A stretch of 64,000 nucleotides of DNA, taken from contig NC_090784.1 of assembly GCF_040054535.1 (NCBI RefSeq), positions 16,895,001-16,959,000 on the forward strand, given 5' to 3'. The notes under the pieces are model-generated. The model was given only the letters and a program-made list of their open reading frames with translations. It was not told the origin of the DNA and ran no database searches. A program made the translations under genes and the position numbers. The DNA is from Antennarius striatus. Its lineage: Eukaryota; Chordata; Actinopteri; Lophiiformes; Antennariidae. The number at the start of each line of letters is the position of its first letter. Positions within the stretch are counted from its first letter, which is position 1. Positions 52,801 through 64,000 of the stretch are shown piece after piece.

Positions 52801-55800
52801 CTCTTGAAGTGTTGAACCTTGACAGTTTTCACATAAGATCATCCATATAGTATACTGTACTATAACTGCAACTATGGCAAATATAGCATGTGTGAAAGTT
52901 ACACTCACCTCAGCTCTACTTCACCCCAGCTTTTGCACTTATCATCCTCATCATCTGGAAGAAAAAAATATCTATTTGTAGAAATATTATAAAAAAGCAT
53001 ACCAGTGCACTGTGTTCGGATGGATTTACTTCGAAACACAGAGAGTAGTTTGAATAAATAGAAAAACGGTTTAAATGAATATAGAGATAATAAGATGTTT
53101 TTTAATTTAAAATAAAAGTTTAGTGTCTTTCCAGATCTCTGCTTCTAGTCTTATGTCTCACATCAGGAAAAACCCAGCCCTTAAGCTCCCAGATCTTGTT
53201 TCCACTTGCTTTCTCCACCTCTGTTTATCTCCACCCACTATCCGTCAACACGACACTATGACGCAGTTTGCAGATGAAGACGTGTTTATTTGACGTGTTT
53301 ATGTCTGCACTGATAATGTCTATAAGCAGATGTTGGGGCTCTGCAATTGATATAATGGCAAAACCATGAAAAAGAACCAGAAAACTGAGGAATTGGCAAG
53401 TTGAATATCTGTAATTTACTCATCTGACGTTTTCTTCCAAAATATGTCAACCTGAACAGGTGATTTCAAAGAAACTATACATGAATCAAAAATGAAAGCC
53501 AAACAATAAGAAAATAAGAGGGTTTCTGACAGCTCAGCAAAGAGCACAGACACCAGTATGGCAGAGCATCATTCTTGTTACCTGTCACAGAGAATATTCT
53601 GGTCCTGCGATCTCTTCCAACACCTCCTTCTTCTTCTTCTTCTTCTTCTTCCTTCACTTCTACATGCTCTCCATTTCTTCTTTCAGTGGTTTTACGGATT
53701 CCCCTTCTTCGAAATCGGGCTTCAGGACCCAAATCTCGGAAACTGCAGCTTGTGAGAACCTTTCCTTTTACTTGCTCTTCTGTCAACACCTGCCTGCCAT
53801 CTGTCTCAGTTACCTCTCCTTCCCTCATCTTTCCCAAATCCTCTGTAACAATAGCGTCATCAGCCTCCTCTCCCTGCCTTTCTCTTTTGCTTTGGCCCTC
53901 TCTCTCCTTCAACTCCTGGTCCTCACCATCATTTGAAGGAACATGGAGGCCAAACTCAGTTTCATAATTAAGAATTGGGCAGCTGCTGGGCTTGTAAAGT
54001 GTGTTGCTCACAGATAAATACATCTCCACTTCTTTCTCTCTCCTTGCTTCTTTTTGTATGTCTAATAATTCAGTTTCATTACCTGCCATCTCACTAATTT
54101 CCTCATCTTTATCACATTTGTCTAAATGAAGTTGACCAGAACACTCCGTCTCTTTGTCCATGGTGTGATCCTTCCCTTCTGTGTCTATCAGTGTGTCAGC
54201 ATGAGTGTATGTAGGTGTGTCATCATGCATAGCTGTGAACTGGTCAGCATGCATGTCAGCTTGGCTGTGCCCCATACCTCTCAGTCCTTCAACCTCCAAT
54301 GGCTCTTCCTCTAGCTCTGGCTCTGAGTGCAGTCCGTCATGTCCCAGCTTAAGAACAGGCATTTCTCCAGTGTCTTCAGTCCCTGTATGTTGTTTTTCAT
54401 ACCTGATCTCTATCTCAGGCTGGTTGACCCCTTTCCCTCCAAGCACTCCTGCACCAGATTCATCCAAACTCTGGTCTTCTGAGTGTCCAAGAATCTCCTG
54501 CAAAACGTCTTTGGCCCATTTAAGGTGGGGGGCTTGGGAATGTCGCTTGGGCTCCTCTGACATACTCCATGCCCCACTCAATCGGATACGTATAGCCTCC
54601 ATTTCTTCTGGGCTCATTGCTCCAGAATTAATGACATCCAATATGGGCTGAATTTGCTCATTGTCAAATGAATTAATCAATGGGGAAGGTCTTTCTCTCT
54701 CTCTTCCAGTCTCTTTGTTTTTCTCTCTCCATTCTGTTAGGAGTCTCTCAGTCAGCGAGTCTCTGTTTATTGGCCCAATTTCAGCATATGGGTGCTCCTT
54801 TTCTTGCCTCATTCCCTCCACAGTCTTGTTTTCAAGCTCTGGCAACACTCTGTGTCTGATATCCACCTCAGGTATTTCTCCCACGGGTGTCTTTTCCTCA
54901 CCTGGTATCTCAAACTTACTCTTGTTCTCTTTCTCCTGGTTGTTGATGATCGGGTATTCATTTCTAATCAGTTTCACATGCTGGTCATCCTGAGGTTTCT
55001 GCGTGTTGTCTTGACTGTAAGGATGACTTTTCAAAACTGGGTTGTCACTTTCCACTTCCTGGACTTGATCAACTTGTGACAGTGACGTCTCACCGGATGC
55101 TGCCTTGGGCAATGTGTGTCCAATCACACAGAAGATGTACTTTGGCTGTTTTTCCTTGCCCTGTTTGTCTTTGTCAACCAACTCTTCATTTCCTGTTGTC
55201 CATTCGTCTTCTCTCCCCTTTTCTCTCTCATTCTCCCTTAACAATGCAGGTGAGGAGCCATCATATACCACATCCCAGAACTCCTGACAGTCTTCAAATT
55301 CCTCTTCTTCGTCTTCGTCTCTCTCGTCCCCCTCATCTCCGCCACTGGACACAGTGACGAACCCGTCCTCTCCTGACAGTATTCTGTATCTGTCTTGCTT
55401 CTCCCCTGTTTCACTTCCTCCTTCGCTCTCAGAGCGGACCCAGTAATCGCTGCCACCTTCTTCCTCTCTGTCACTCTCCTCTGTGCTATCAGTCACGTTT
55501 TCCCCCTCTGCATCTCTCTGCCAGTTTCCCTCTATCTCTCCATCACTGTGAGATAGATGTCCTTTCCTTCTCTTGTCTATCTCTTTCCCAGTTTCATCCA
55601 TCTCCTCATCCATCTCCTCACCATCTACACTTACACCCTCTGTCTGCCATTCTAAGTTCCCCTTGTACTCACGCCTTCCTTCGCATTGGCCCCTGTAACT
55701 GCTGTGATCCAAGTATCTGTCATATGGTTGCTCATAAAGTGTCTGTCCATCACTTCCCCACTCAACCTGTGACTCCTTACTCCTCTTTCTTACATATCTT

Positions 55801-57308
55801 TCTGTGTCTGCAAATTCCCCTTTACTATTCTTGCCCCTCTGTGGCTCTAACCACATCCTTCTCTGCTCCTCTATGCTGCCAGTCATCTCTACTCCCTCTC
55901 TATCTTGCTTCTCATATCTTATTTTCTCATTTTTACTTCTTTCAACAACCCTCTTTGAATTTATCTGTTCTTCTACATCTTTTTCACTTTCAGTGGTACT
56001 CCATTCTCCACTGCTCTGGGCCTGTGGGACCCTTGGAGCTCTCTCATTCAGGGATCTACTGCTTCTGTCTGTTGAATCGTCCCATTTAGGATCTGACTCT
56101 CTTTCCATGGTTTCCTTCCATCTCCTCTGCTTGTACTCTCTGAACCTTCCATCCTCTTTCCTGTCATCCTTCATGTCTTTTAAACTTACCTTATATTTGT
56201 CTTCCTCTTCTGACTGCCTCTGTCCCCTCCTGTCAAACTCTCTATACCTCTCCCTATCCTTCTCCACTCCCCTCCTCCTGGATCGGTCACCTTCTCTTTC
56301 TCTGTCTCGGTATCTCTGCCGGTCCTCTTCCCTGTACCCTCGCCTATCTCTGTCTTTCTCTCTATTTGTTTTGATGGTGTTCTCCCCCTCACTTTGACTG
56401 TGTTGATACTGTAACTCCTCCCTCCGTCTGTCCCTATCTCTCTCCCTCCGCATCTCTCTCTCTTCACTATCTCCTTCACTCCTGGTGTTCCGCCATCCAT
56501 CTTTTCGTTGAGGCTTTTCCCTTTCCTTCCTCTCTGTATAATTGTCCCTCTCTCGTATTCTGTGTGGAGAAGACACTCTTCGCTCCCTTCTTCCCATGTC
56601 ATCTCTTGGATTTCCTCTCTTCCTGTCTGCATCCCTCTCTCGTCTATCCCAAGAATCAACCAATTCTCTTCTCCTGTTTTGAACAACATCAGACTCCAGA
56701 TACCTTTCCTTCTGTCGTGATGTTTCTTCTAAAGGTCGTCGCCCAGGGTTTCGTTCCCTTTCATTAGTCCTGCTTCTGATTTCATCTGCTTCCCTTTCTT
56801 TACACCTTTCTCTCTGCCACCCATCTGTCTCGAGTCCTTTTGGTCTATCTTTCTGCCTCCTTTCACCTTCTTCTCCATCTTTCTCTGTGGTAGTCCTACT
56901 TTTGCTATGACCTGCACCGCCTCTTCTCATTCTGGGAAATGTGTCACCTTTCCTCATCCCCCTCACTGCTTCTTCTCTCTCACTCTCTACATGTGACAAT
57001 GGCCTCCCATTTTTGCGGTTGTCATCTTCTTGTCTCCTCTGTCTTGGCGTGGGTACAGGAGCTCGATCTCTTTCATAGTATCTTTCCCGTGGGTCCATAT
57101 CTCGGTATCTTGTTTTGTCCTTCATTTTTTCTGTTTCTCTTTCTCTCCTCCAATCTTCCTCTCGGTTTCCATCTCTGTCCCGCTCCGACTGGGCAGTCAT
57201 TGCTGGCCTAGGACTTGGATCTCGAGAGATTCTTTCCCCTGGATGAAGGTTGCGGTCAGATGTTTTTGTTTTGTCATAGATGGTATTGCTGGGTTTTTTG
57301 GTCCCCAT
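47007..57308 (-). CDS. arhgef5: arhgef5: Rho guanine-nucleotide exchange factor (DH-PH-SH3)
   Basis: Activates Rho-family GTPases by GDP/GTP exchange. Exons in transcript order: 57308-53582, 52954-52909, 52618-52569, 51888-51524, 50708-50548, 50361-50209, 50003-49874, 49688-49614, 49493-49404, 49251-49109, 48944-48801, 48705-48635, 47388-47284, 47149-47007. Phases agree; 1,800 residues, compared with about 1,600 in human ARHGEF5. Residues 1-1242 form a charged, low-complexity region. A Pro-rich linker (about 1290-1370, with PPPARRPLPPLP) follows. Then come the DH domain (about 1395-1600: LQEVRFELVTSEASYCRSLD, QRLPLRSFLVLPFQRITRIK), PH (about 1600-1718: LISQSRRLVREGPV, YLHLFNDYLLLS, SDKLRWISALSLP) and SH3 (about 1719-1790: RAFVAQQPDELSLEKADIIL, NWVEGTRVSDRHRGWVTNSH). 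The DH-PH-SH3 wording is closest to ARHGEF5 among its relatives (NGEF, ARHGEF15/16/19/26) as I recall them, and human ARHGEF5 lies near EPHB6/TRPV6. The start MGTKKPSN lies 20 bases after an acceptor. Confidence 0.88.
49794..49873 (-). repeat. arhgef5: (GT)n microsatellite starting at an arhgef5 splice donor
   Basis: On the coding (minus) strand the exon ends GGTCCAG and the intron begins immediately with about 35-40 GT units. The splice donor GT is thus the first unit of the array, and positions +3 to +6 read GTGT instead of the consensus RAGT. The downstream exon 49688-49614 and the protein phase show the junction is used. Confidence 0.9.
52118..52152. repeat. (CA)n microsatellite in arhgef5 intron
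   Basis: Short, slightly interrupted CA repeat between the exons at 51888 and 52569. Confidence 0.9.
53582..57308 (-). other. arhgef5: arhgef5 giant N-terminal exon, charged low-complexity region
   Basis: One exon (acceptor at 57329) gives 1,242 codons. Residues about 25-430 are dominated by Arg-Glu and Arg-Asp runs (RERDRDRRREE, REKDRDRRGYREEDRQRYRD), like the RD/RE domains of RNA-binding proteins. Around residue 660-680 is an acidic stretch with EDCQEFWDVVYDG, and near the 3' end a run of eight or more Glu. Later parts (residues 750-1200) are less repetitive and acidic. Strong purine bias on the coding strand opens long false frames on the other strand. Confidence 0.85.
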
Positions 57309-57813
57309 TATAACATAATTTATAGAACCTAAAAGACAGTATAATCCCACGTCAGTTAAGGAATTAAACACTAAGAGTTTAACCATTTTCACATTTAAAT
57401 AATTTGTCTTGAGTCTAAATACATAGAGCATGAATACTGTCCATCTCTTAAGTGGCAGTCATTAAGCCTTGTTTTATGCTGTTCTGATGTTTCACCACAA
57501 AGCCTAAGTTGCTGCACTTGGTGCTGAAAGTTTTGAACCTTTTGATAACAAACTGGTTGTACGGTGAATTTGCAGTGCAGACTATGGGAGTATGCAGGTT
57601 AAATAAAAGGTGACTCCCTCATACAGTTCACTAAGAATGCAGCACAACCCTGCAAAGCACCACATACCAAAAGGCTCCTTTCAGTAAGCAAGGCCTGTGA
57701 CACATAGGCACGGCATGTAACATGTACACCACAACCAAGCTTGTCCAAAGAAATTCACAATTACAGGGCTGTTTATCAATAGATATATTTTTTTAAATGG
57801 CAAGGCAACTCAC

Positions 57814-57870
57814 CTTAATGTTGTATCCTGGGGAGATCTGTGGTCTCCCCCTGGAACAGCTCACCTCAAA
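57814..57870 (-). other. arhgef5: Probable 5' UTR exon of arhgef5
   Basis: A consensus donor on the minus strand (CATTAAG|GTGAGTTG) ends a possible non-coding exon at 57814. It is consistent with the acceptor at 57329 that precedes the start codon. A second such donor (AGTTAAG|GTAAGG) at 58219 may belong to an alternative or earlier exon. Exon starts are not determined. Confidence 0.4.
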
Positions 57871-59924
57871 TGCATGGGACAGCACGGCACATAAGAATTC
57901 ATGTCTGTATTCAAATTGCCTAGGCAACAAAGATCCTCATTTTCTCCACGTAAATCAATCCTTATCTTTTTCTCGAAAAATTTAACCCTCAAAAAAAATA
58001 TGTTTACGCCTGAGCTCTCCTTGCTTTTTTCATCTAGCTGCCCCTCTCTCTCTGTATTTCCCCACCTCCCGTCCTTCCTCAAATTCCCAAACAAGTCTCA
58101 ACAGATTGACACTTCTTTTTCCCCTCCTCCTTCTCGCTGTCTCAGTCGCTGTTGCTGAAAAGAGACATCTCAAATAAATCAAACAATGTCCGCCTACCAC
58201 TCAATCCTTTTCCCTTACCTTAACTGCTCATAGGATAACCTGAGTGAACAACCCTGGTTAAAAAAGTACATAACTCACTGTCCTCTCCAGCCCCATTCTT
58301 TTTTTGCGAAAGACAGGAAGTACACCTCCTCTGTGTCTCAGTTTGGTTCACCGATTGGTTGATATGGAGTAGCCGGGTGTGTCTGCACAACAGAAACAGC
58401 CAGGTAAGCGAAAGGCTGTGACACCACAATGGAGAGCTGGGGGAGGGGAGAATGAGAGCAAAGATTGAGAGCACACATTAGTGAGAATAATCACTGAGGC
58501 CTACAACTACTTCCCTAACTTCCCCCAAGAGTTTTGAAGAATGGAAGGACAGGGAAATGTAAACTTTCCACATTGTTTAAAAAGCAAAGTTTAATTATCA
58601 CAAAAGAGTAGTAACCCAAGGGAGGTAAATTTCATGGATTATCTACAACATGCCTAACAGTGCCTTTTTCATTGCACTGTGTGCTGAAGTGTCCAGAGAT
58701 TAAAGGTCTCTGTGAAGGCAAGGACATTTTACTGCACAGCATTAGTACAAATCATTTACTAAATAGCTTAGATTAATTCAAATTTGTGCCTTTTATCGAT
58801 GATGGCTGCTATAAAAGAGATTTATGCATTGTATAATATGAAGTTTCAAGTATATTAGGTACAAGAACTATTAATGATAGTCTGATAAAACACTCCTGCA
58901 ATACATCCCACCTTCATGGGTATTTATTGATTCTTTGTATGGTTATTTTGATTGACTGAAGTAGTCCAATTTAATCACGCTCTTGCCAAGTTACGAGCAA
59001 ATGATGCTGCTGACTTACAGAACTGTACAAAAAATATGATGCAATGGCTACTGCAACATATTGTACATGTGATTACATTAGCTTAACATTAGGTTAGGAA
59101 ACAAAATGTATGATGATGGCCAAAGTTTGAAAAGTAAATCCCAATATTAACTACCTTTCAATGGTTTTGACCTAATGAACAAGACTTCCCTATTTAATAG
59201 GAGCAGGTAAGACAATGCTAGCTTGACAAAAAGACAATGCCTATGTAACAGTGTTATAAATAAATTTATTTTTATATTTTTTTTTTTAATGAACTTCCCC
59301 AAATTTTACATTTACTTTGTTTTTGGTTCCATGATTTGGTTGTGTTTCGGTGGGGCAATTATTGGGGGTGCACACGCCCAGGCATCCTCGTGCTGGAGGT
59401 CTGGAGAGAGGGAAAAATAAAACACAGCGGATCTGCTCCACGCCTCCTTCAGTTCTTCGGCCATCTACAGTCATAGTTTCACCGTCATTATAAATGTAAC
59501 TGGCCAGTCAGGGTCGGTTACACCTAAACACACTGAACAAACACTTTCAGCTTTAATGTACTTTAAACTGTGATGTCTGAAGTTTTCAAAAAATGTCATG
59601 ATTAGTAGATAGGACTGTTTTAGATTAAATTAATCAATGAAACATTTGGCAAAAGCTGTCTTTTCCACAGATTCTTGATGAAGTTGAAAAGATGAGGCAC
59701 AAAACAAGCAAGGTTCCTACATGTTTTGATTCTAATACTCTTGAGAAATGGAAATTTAGAACAGACTGAATATATTGGTACAGGCATACCTTGTGACATT
59801 TTGAGTTCAGGTGTTCTTCATCACATGTCGGTTTTAAAAAAAAAATACACGGAAAAATGAAAATCAAGTTTACGTCATTTTACTTGACGTATAAATAATA
59901 AAAATTCTTGTCTTTGCTTTATAA

Positions 59925-60060
59925 CTTCCGCGGTGCACTGGCATTGTGCCCAGAGTGTCCCCCGCCTTACGCCCTATGCCGCCGAGATTGGCTCCGGCTC
60001 CCCGTGACCCGCTGCGGCGGATATAGCGGTGGTAATCTGAAGATGACTGACTGACTGGCT
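59925..60060 (+). mobile_element. Dispersed repeat, retroposon 3'-end type
   Basis: Contains GTGCCCAGAGTGTCCCCCGC, GCCCTATGCCGCCGAGATTG, GGCTCCGGCTCCCCGTGACC and ends AAGATGACTGACTGACTGG. This matches, with small changes, a very common fish repeat whose copies end in a short tandem tail. It is conspicuously G+C-rich compared with the A+T-rich surroundings, consistent with insertion. Confidence 0.75.
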
Positions 60061-60802
60061 TTATAACTTTTCATTCATAAATAAAGCATCCGCGATATAT
60101 GGTAAACATTGACACATCGTATTCCTAAGTTTAGATTTTTTTTCCTGTAAATACGTTTTGTACATTGTTTTTCGATTTATGTCATGTCTCCTGGAACCAA
60201 TTGAGGTTCAATATGTACCTGCTTCATATTTAATTAATAAACAAGAACTTTTTCACACAATCAAATAAGTACACCAATGTTTTTCAAAAACAATCACATT
60301 CATTACTATTGAAAGATTATGTTAGCAACAGACCTTTCCATGGCAATATACTGTATATATGAGTGTCCTTATTGCAGCAGCATCATTTGACCACATATTA
60401 ACCATTTTCTATGAGAAAAAAGACGCAGCTGCAACCATCACCAGGTAATTCAATTTGCAAAAATAAAATGAACGGAGCGTACCACAGTAGCTTTACAATA
60501 AATCCTACCATCATTTAGATAATAGTTTTGCTGCTTTTTACGTAATCACATCCCGCTTCCAAGCAGTGATGTATTGTAATCGTCAGTGTTCGTGTGTTTG
60601 TCCTTTCGTCCGTTTGTTCGTCCTTTAGTCCACCAAATAGCTTTGCAACCGTTGCAGATAAAAAGATGAAACAAAAAACAGATTAGTCGGGCGGCAAAAG
60701 GGATGAAACTGAGATGATGACCTTGACCTTAAGGAAGCTAGGTCAAGGTCAAATTTAAACTTTTATACCCTCAAGAGCCAGATAAGATAGAAAGACGAGG
60801 GG

Positions 60803-60958
60803 GAAGGCCAGTGTAAGACCATAGATCAAAGCTAGTGCTTTGATCTACCTATCCACTAGCTTGGATTTATGGTCTTACTCACATTGGCCTTCTCCATATG
60901 CACTAGTCAGGTACTACTTTCAGGGTACCCTGACCCACCCTGAAAGTAGGTCAGGGTA
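60803..60958. repeat. Two adjacent foldback hairpins
   Basis: Arm 60803-60837 (GAAGGCCAGTGTAAGACCAT...) pairs with 60854-60892 apart from three mismatches and one 4-base bulge, around a 16-base loop. A second hairpin has 12-bp arms, TACTTTCAGGGT at 60915-60926 and its exact complement at 60937-60948. Probably part of a non-autonomous mobile element; no flanking target duplication was found. Confidence 0.7.
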
Positions 60959-61130
60959 AGTCTCGGGATATTGCAGTTTCTGACTTCCTTGTTTATTTAT
61001 TACAATTGGACAACTATTATTTTGTACACAACAGTTACAGCAATTAAGGGGTAGATTACATAGTTTATTAGATGAACACCCGTATAATAATCACGCCATC
61101 TGAATAAGACCATACATTCAAACCACCACA

Positions 61131-61987
61131 ATTACAACCTCAATTTGAAAAAAATCTGGGACACTGTGGAAAACATGATTAAAAACAGAATGTGGTAATT
61201 TCCCAGTCCTTTTGACAATCAAGCTGACTATGACTATGATTATAAAGTTGTTGTTTTTCTTTAACTGAAATACAATATCAACAAGGGATTCAGAGAATCT
61301 CAAGAACTCATTGCAAATACATGATAGCATGACCATTAAATCAATATTGATTGCTTGTGGCCTTTGACCTCTCAGGTGACACTGCACTAAGAAATGGCAT
61401 TATTGAAAACCACTGTGGAAAACCACTGAGAATAAGCACAGTTTATCTAAGCATCTTAAGAGCCTACCATGTGAATGGAAGTCATATGCTACAGCATATC
61501 GATGAAAACCAGACTTATTAGGCTAACACTTATTTGAAAAGCAGAAAAGTGACCTTTGGTCGGAGTTCACATTTCAAAGTTTTCAGAAATCATGAATGTT
61601 AAAAGGGACACACAAGTTTTGTAACATTACAGCCATTAAGACAATGGCTTTTGTTTTAGTGATGTCCATGCTTATTTCAACAAGATAAAGTTGACTATGA
61701 CTATGACTATGACTATGACTATGACTATGACACTGAAGCCACATTGTGGCTGGGAGCCTTTTATTAAAGTAGCCTTTCTGCAGTCCAGAATCATCTGGAC
61801 TGTTTACATTTGGCAAGTGTCAAATATGAACACAGAGTCCTCAGACTCTGTTCGTATATCAATTTCACTTTCAAAACCTTTGTCCACTCTTTCCAAATGC
61901 TTCCTGGGTGAAATGGTGTTGCAACACAGTAGTATGTAAACTACTGTCCCAACTTCTTTGAAACAAGTTATTGTGTGAAAATTTGCT
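61131..61987 (+). mobile_element. Decayed DNA transposon with DDE-transposase remnants
   Basis: Starts with ATTACAACCTCAATTTGAAA and 'TCTGGGACACTGTGGAAAAC', a degenerate form of a frequent teleost transposon end (ttacaaccccaattccaaaaaagttgggacgctgtg). It closes with CTGTCCCAACTTCTTTGAAA and GTGAAAATTTGC, the matching other end. Inner pieces (CTTATTTCAACAAGATAAAG, TTTCTGCAGTCCAGAATCAT) recall the transposase-coding part, but stops and frameshifts abound and much of the middle is deleted. Superfamily (mariner-like) is a guess. Confidence 0.65.
61693..61728. repeat. (GACTAT)6 hexanucleotide repeat
   Basis: Six perfect units inside the decayed transposon. Two more units lie in the same element at about 61208-61219. 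Confidence 0.93.
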
Positions 61988-63189
61988 TGAGTAGTTTGCC
62001 ATAACAATCAAAAAGAGGATCAGGTTTATTGGCTACTGCACATGCAACCCTCTCCTGTTAAACACACCACTAGCCTAAGGGACTAAACTGTAATAACCAT
62101 ACATTAAAGTATACAGACAACAATGTGAGATGTGTCTCTTTGGTGAATTAACATTGCAGTTGATAATTCACACACCAGGGAATAACAGAAAAATGCATAT
62201 GAATAAGAATAAAAAAATGTGTACCCTTCTAAATATTTTTTTTAAAATAGTCTTTGTTCAGTCTGAGTGTTAACCCTGTTATTGTCACTGGATTACACAT
62301 ACAAGTTAGAAATTGTACTCCAGTTTAACTTCACACACTGTAGCTGCAGCCCACTTTTCATTCAGAGGTGCCCAGAATTGTAGCCGAGTCAGTGGAGGAT
62401 CTTCACATTATCTTACTCGGTCAACCAACTCAACAAGTTTTCGGTAGCGTTTAGGTCAGGGCTGGTTGATTGGCCAGTCCAGAACACCAATATTATTCTC
62501 CTCTAGCAACTTGACAAATATGCTTTCTCAAAAATAGCATCTCATTAACCTAGAACTGTGTGTATTATCATGCTCCATTATGTTTGGAACAATGTTTTGG
62601 CACATGAAGGCTTTTTATGAGAGCAAATGCTCTCTACTGTTGTAGCAGTGGCTAGTTAGAACCTGCTTCTGACGTACAGGTGAATATATTTCTGAATTTG
62701 GGTCATTTTCGCATTATCAAAAAGGGTGCGGGTAGCCTGTTATTATTTTTCAGGCATAACACTTGGATACACTACTGTACTGAGAAATAGTGAGCAATCA
62801 CTGCGGTGGCAGCTTGCCTAGTAGACTGCCCTGCCTCCAGCATACCAATGTCACTTGGTATTTTTTGTAAATATCTCAGTTTTATTAGTTGTGAGTTCAT
62901 CATGGTTTTTTCTCTAAAAGCCTCATTATCAAAATCAATATGTAGTGCTAATAGAATTCGACAAACGTGGTGTAGATATAGACGTATAAAATAACACACA
63001 GAATGTGTTTGCCTGTGTTTGATCTGAAAATCTGTCGTTTTTAAATGCAGTAAGATTGTATGGAAAGAATCGACAGTGCGTGCTTTTAAATGATGAAGAA
63101 AAAAAATAGACGTAATGGTTCGATCAACGTTGACAGGTGTAGGTAACATTTCAGAATGAAGTGTTGACACTAAATACTGTACGTGTTTA

Positions 63190-63619
63190 ACCTCACTGGT
63201 CGTCAGCTGACGAGTGCGCGTGGGGATTCAGCTGCGGCTGATTGGTCGCGCTTCTTTCAGGAGGTCACATGTGTGTTTAGTTTCACTTCCGCACTCCGCT
63301 ACTGTCTGTAGCAGATCTGTAGCTTGTTAGTTTATTGGTTGCTCCTTTTACACATATTGAGAAAAAACGCGTGTATTATCCACGGCAGAACAACGACCTG
63401 CTATCGTTGAATCTAAACTCCAGCGTACATGATATATTAATGTTTTTCGTCTGCTTTACAAAACATTTTTTTTTACATTGAGTTAAACAGGAAGCGGAGT
63501 TAGCGCTAGGAAGCTCACTACATCAACTAGCTAAATGTTAAATTACTGTCAGTGTGTGTGTTAAACAGTAGCTAACAATAAGCTTTTCCAACTCATTTAT
63601 AATAGAAGAAGCCACGAAG
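63190..63619 (+). promoter_or_regulatory. Promoter and 5' exon of a gene leaving the window
   Basis: CpG-richer DNA (GACGAGTGCGCGTGG, GATTGGTCGCGC with an inverted CCAAT box, CACTTCCGC like an ETS site) is followed by sequence ending in a good donor, CCACGAAG|GTATGTAC, at 63619. No coding frame is evident, so this is probably a 5' UTR exon of a plus-strand gene whose body lies to the right. Nothing identifies the gene. Confidence 0.5.
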
Positions 63620-63958
63620 GTATGTACACGATGAACTAATGTTGAACTGTTCAATTTTAATATCGGTAATATCAACTAGCTGTTTCTTCATGAAAACTTG
63701 TTGCCTCTTGCGTATATGAATAGACATTTTGCATGTACCCAACGCACATTTAATGAACGTTTGAAAACATGATTGCACAATTTTTCGAAGATATTACCAT
63801 GTGGCAGTTGGCTTGACTTACAAGAATTGGACCAGGAGTTTCGTCATAAGTTTTCCCTGCTGAATTAGCAGATAGTGAACAGGAAATACAGTACAGTATA
63901 CAGTTTAGATCCTCTTAATGTGGTTCATTTGAAGTTGTTCTTGAAGTGTGTAGCAGAT

Positions 63959-64000
<42 letters not shown>
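63959..64000. repeat. (GATA)n microsatellite at the right edge
   Basis: About ten tetranucleotide units, cut by the window end. Confidence 0.95.

Larger units (their letters stand above)
58220..63200. other. Intergenic DNA with repeats
   Basis: No coding exon was recognised. The stretch contains a dispersed repeat (59925-60060), foldback structures (60803-60958), a decayed DNA transposon (61131-61987) and possible further transposon debris near 62440-62620. The left end probably includes the arhgef5 promoter. Confidence 0.6.

Noticed and set aside
53575-57332. Several plus-strand frames of 90-200 codons
   Set aside because: Ser/Leu/Phe-rich shadows of the purine-rich arhgef5 exon on the other strand.
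62440-62620. Possible second decayed DNA transposon (TTTAGGTCAGGGCTGGTTGA, GGCCAGTCCAGAACACC)
   Set aside because: Words resemble fish transposon sequence, but no ends or reading frame could be defined, so it is not listed as a feature.

Overview
The window is nuclear DNA of a ray-finned fish, most likely a spiny-rayed (acanthomorph) teleost. It shows GT-AG introns, dense (GT)n/(ATCT)n/(AATC)n microsatellites, a tRNA-derived SINE, retroposon 3' tails typical of teleosts, and vertebrate genes interrupted by many short introns. There is no bacterial, organellar or viral gene content. Exons were joined by eye from splice sites, reading phase and remembered family sequences; no alignment was run.

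Layout. (1) About 5.2-26.1 kb, + strand: ephb6, an Eph receptor tyrosine kinase. Eighteen coding exons are placed; only the signal-peptide exon is missing. (2) 30.67-37.67 kb, + strand: a complete 16-exon TRPV5/6-type calcium channel (trpv6, 720 codons). (3) 38.24-42.48 kb, - strand: a type II membrane C-type-lectin-like receptor of the NK-receptor kind, with a paired tyrosine motif in its tail. It lies tail-to-tail with trpv6. (4) 43.26-44.67 kb, - strand: a four-coding-exon GABARAP/LC3-family (Atg8) gene, with a probable non-coding first exon and promoter near 45.8-46.3 kb. (5) 47.01-57.31 kb, - strand: arhgef5, a Rho guanine-nucleotide exchange factor (DH-PH-SH3) with a 1,242-codon, highly charged N-terminal exon. 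(6) 58.5-63.2 kb: gene-free, repeat-bearing DNA. (7) About 63.2-63.6 kb, + strand: promoter and 5' exon of a gene that continues past the right edge.

The linkage ephb6-trpv6-arhgef5 matches human 7q34-q35 (EPHB6, TRPV6/TRPV5, ARHGEF5), so this looks like a conserved vertebrate block. The lectin-like receptor and the Atg8-family gene are the non-canonical occupants. The genes do not form an operon or a single pathway.

Most notable points: the fish EphB6 keeps the catalytic Lys/Glu/HRD/DFG residues that mammalian EphB6 has lost, but has an altered glycine loop. The TRPV channel has a divergent selectivity-filter sequence (GLID rather than TIID). The lectin-like receptor carries an ITAM-spaced YxxL-x7-YxxV pair. 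One arhgef5 splice donor is the first GT of a long (GT)n tract.
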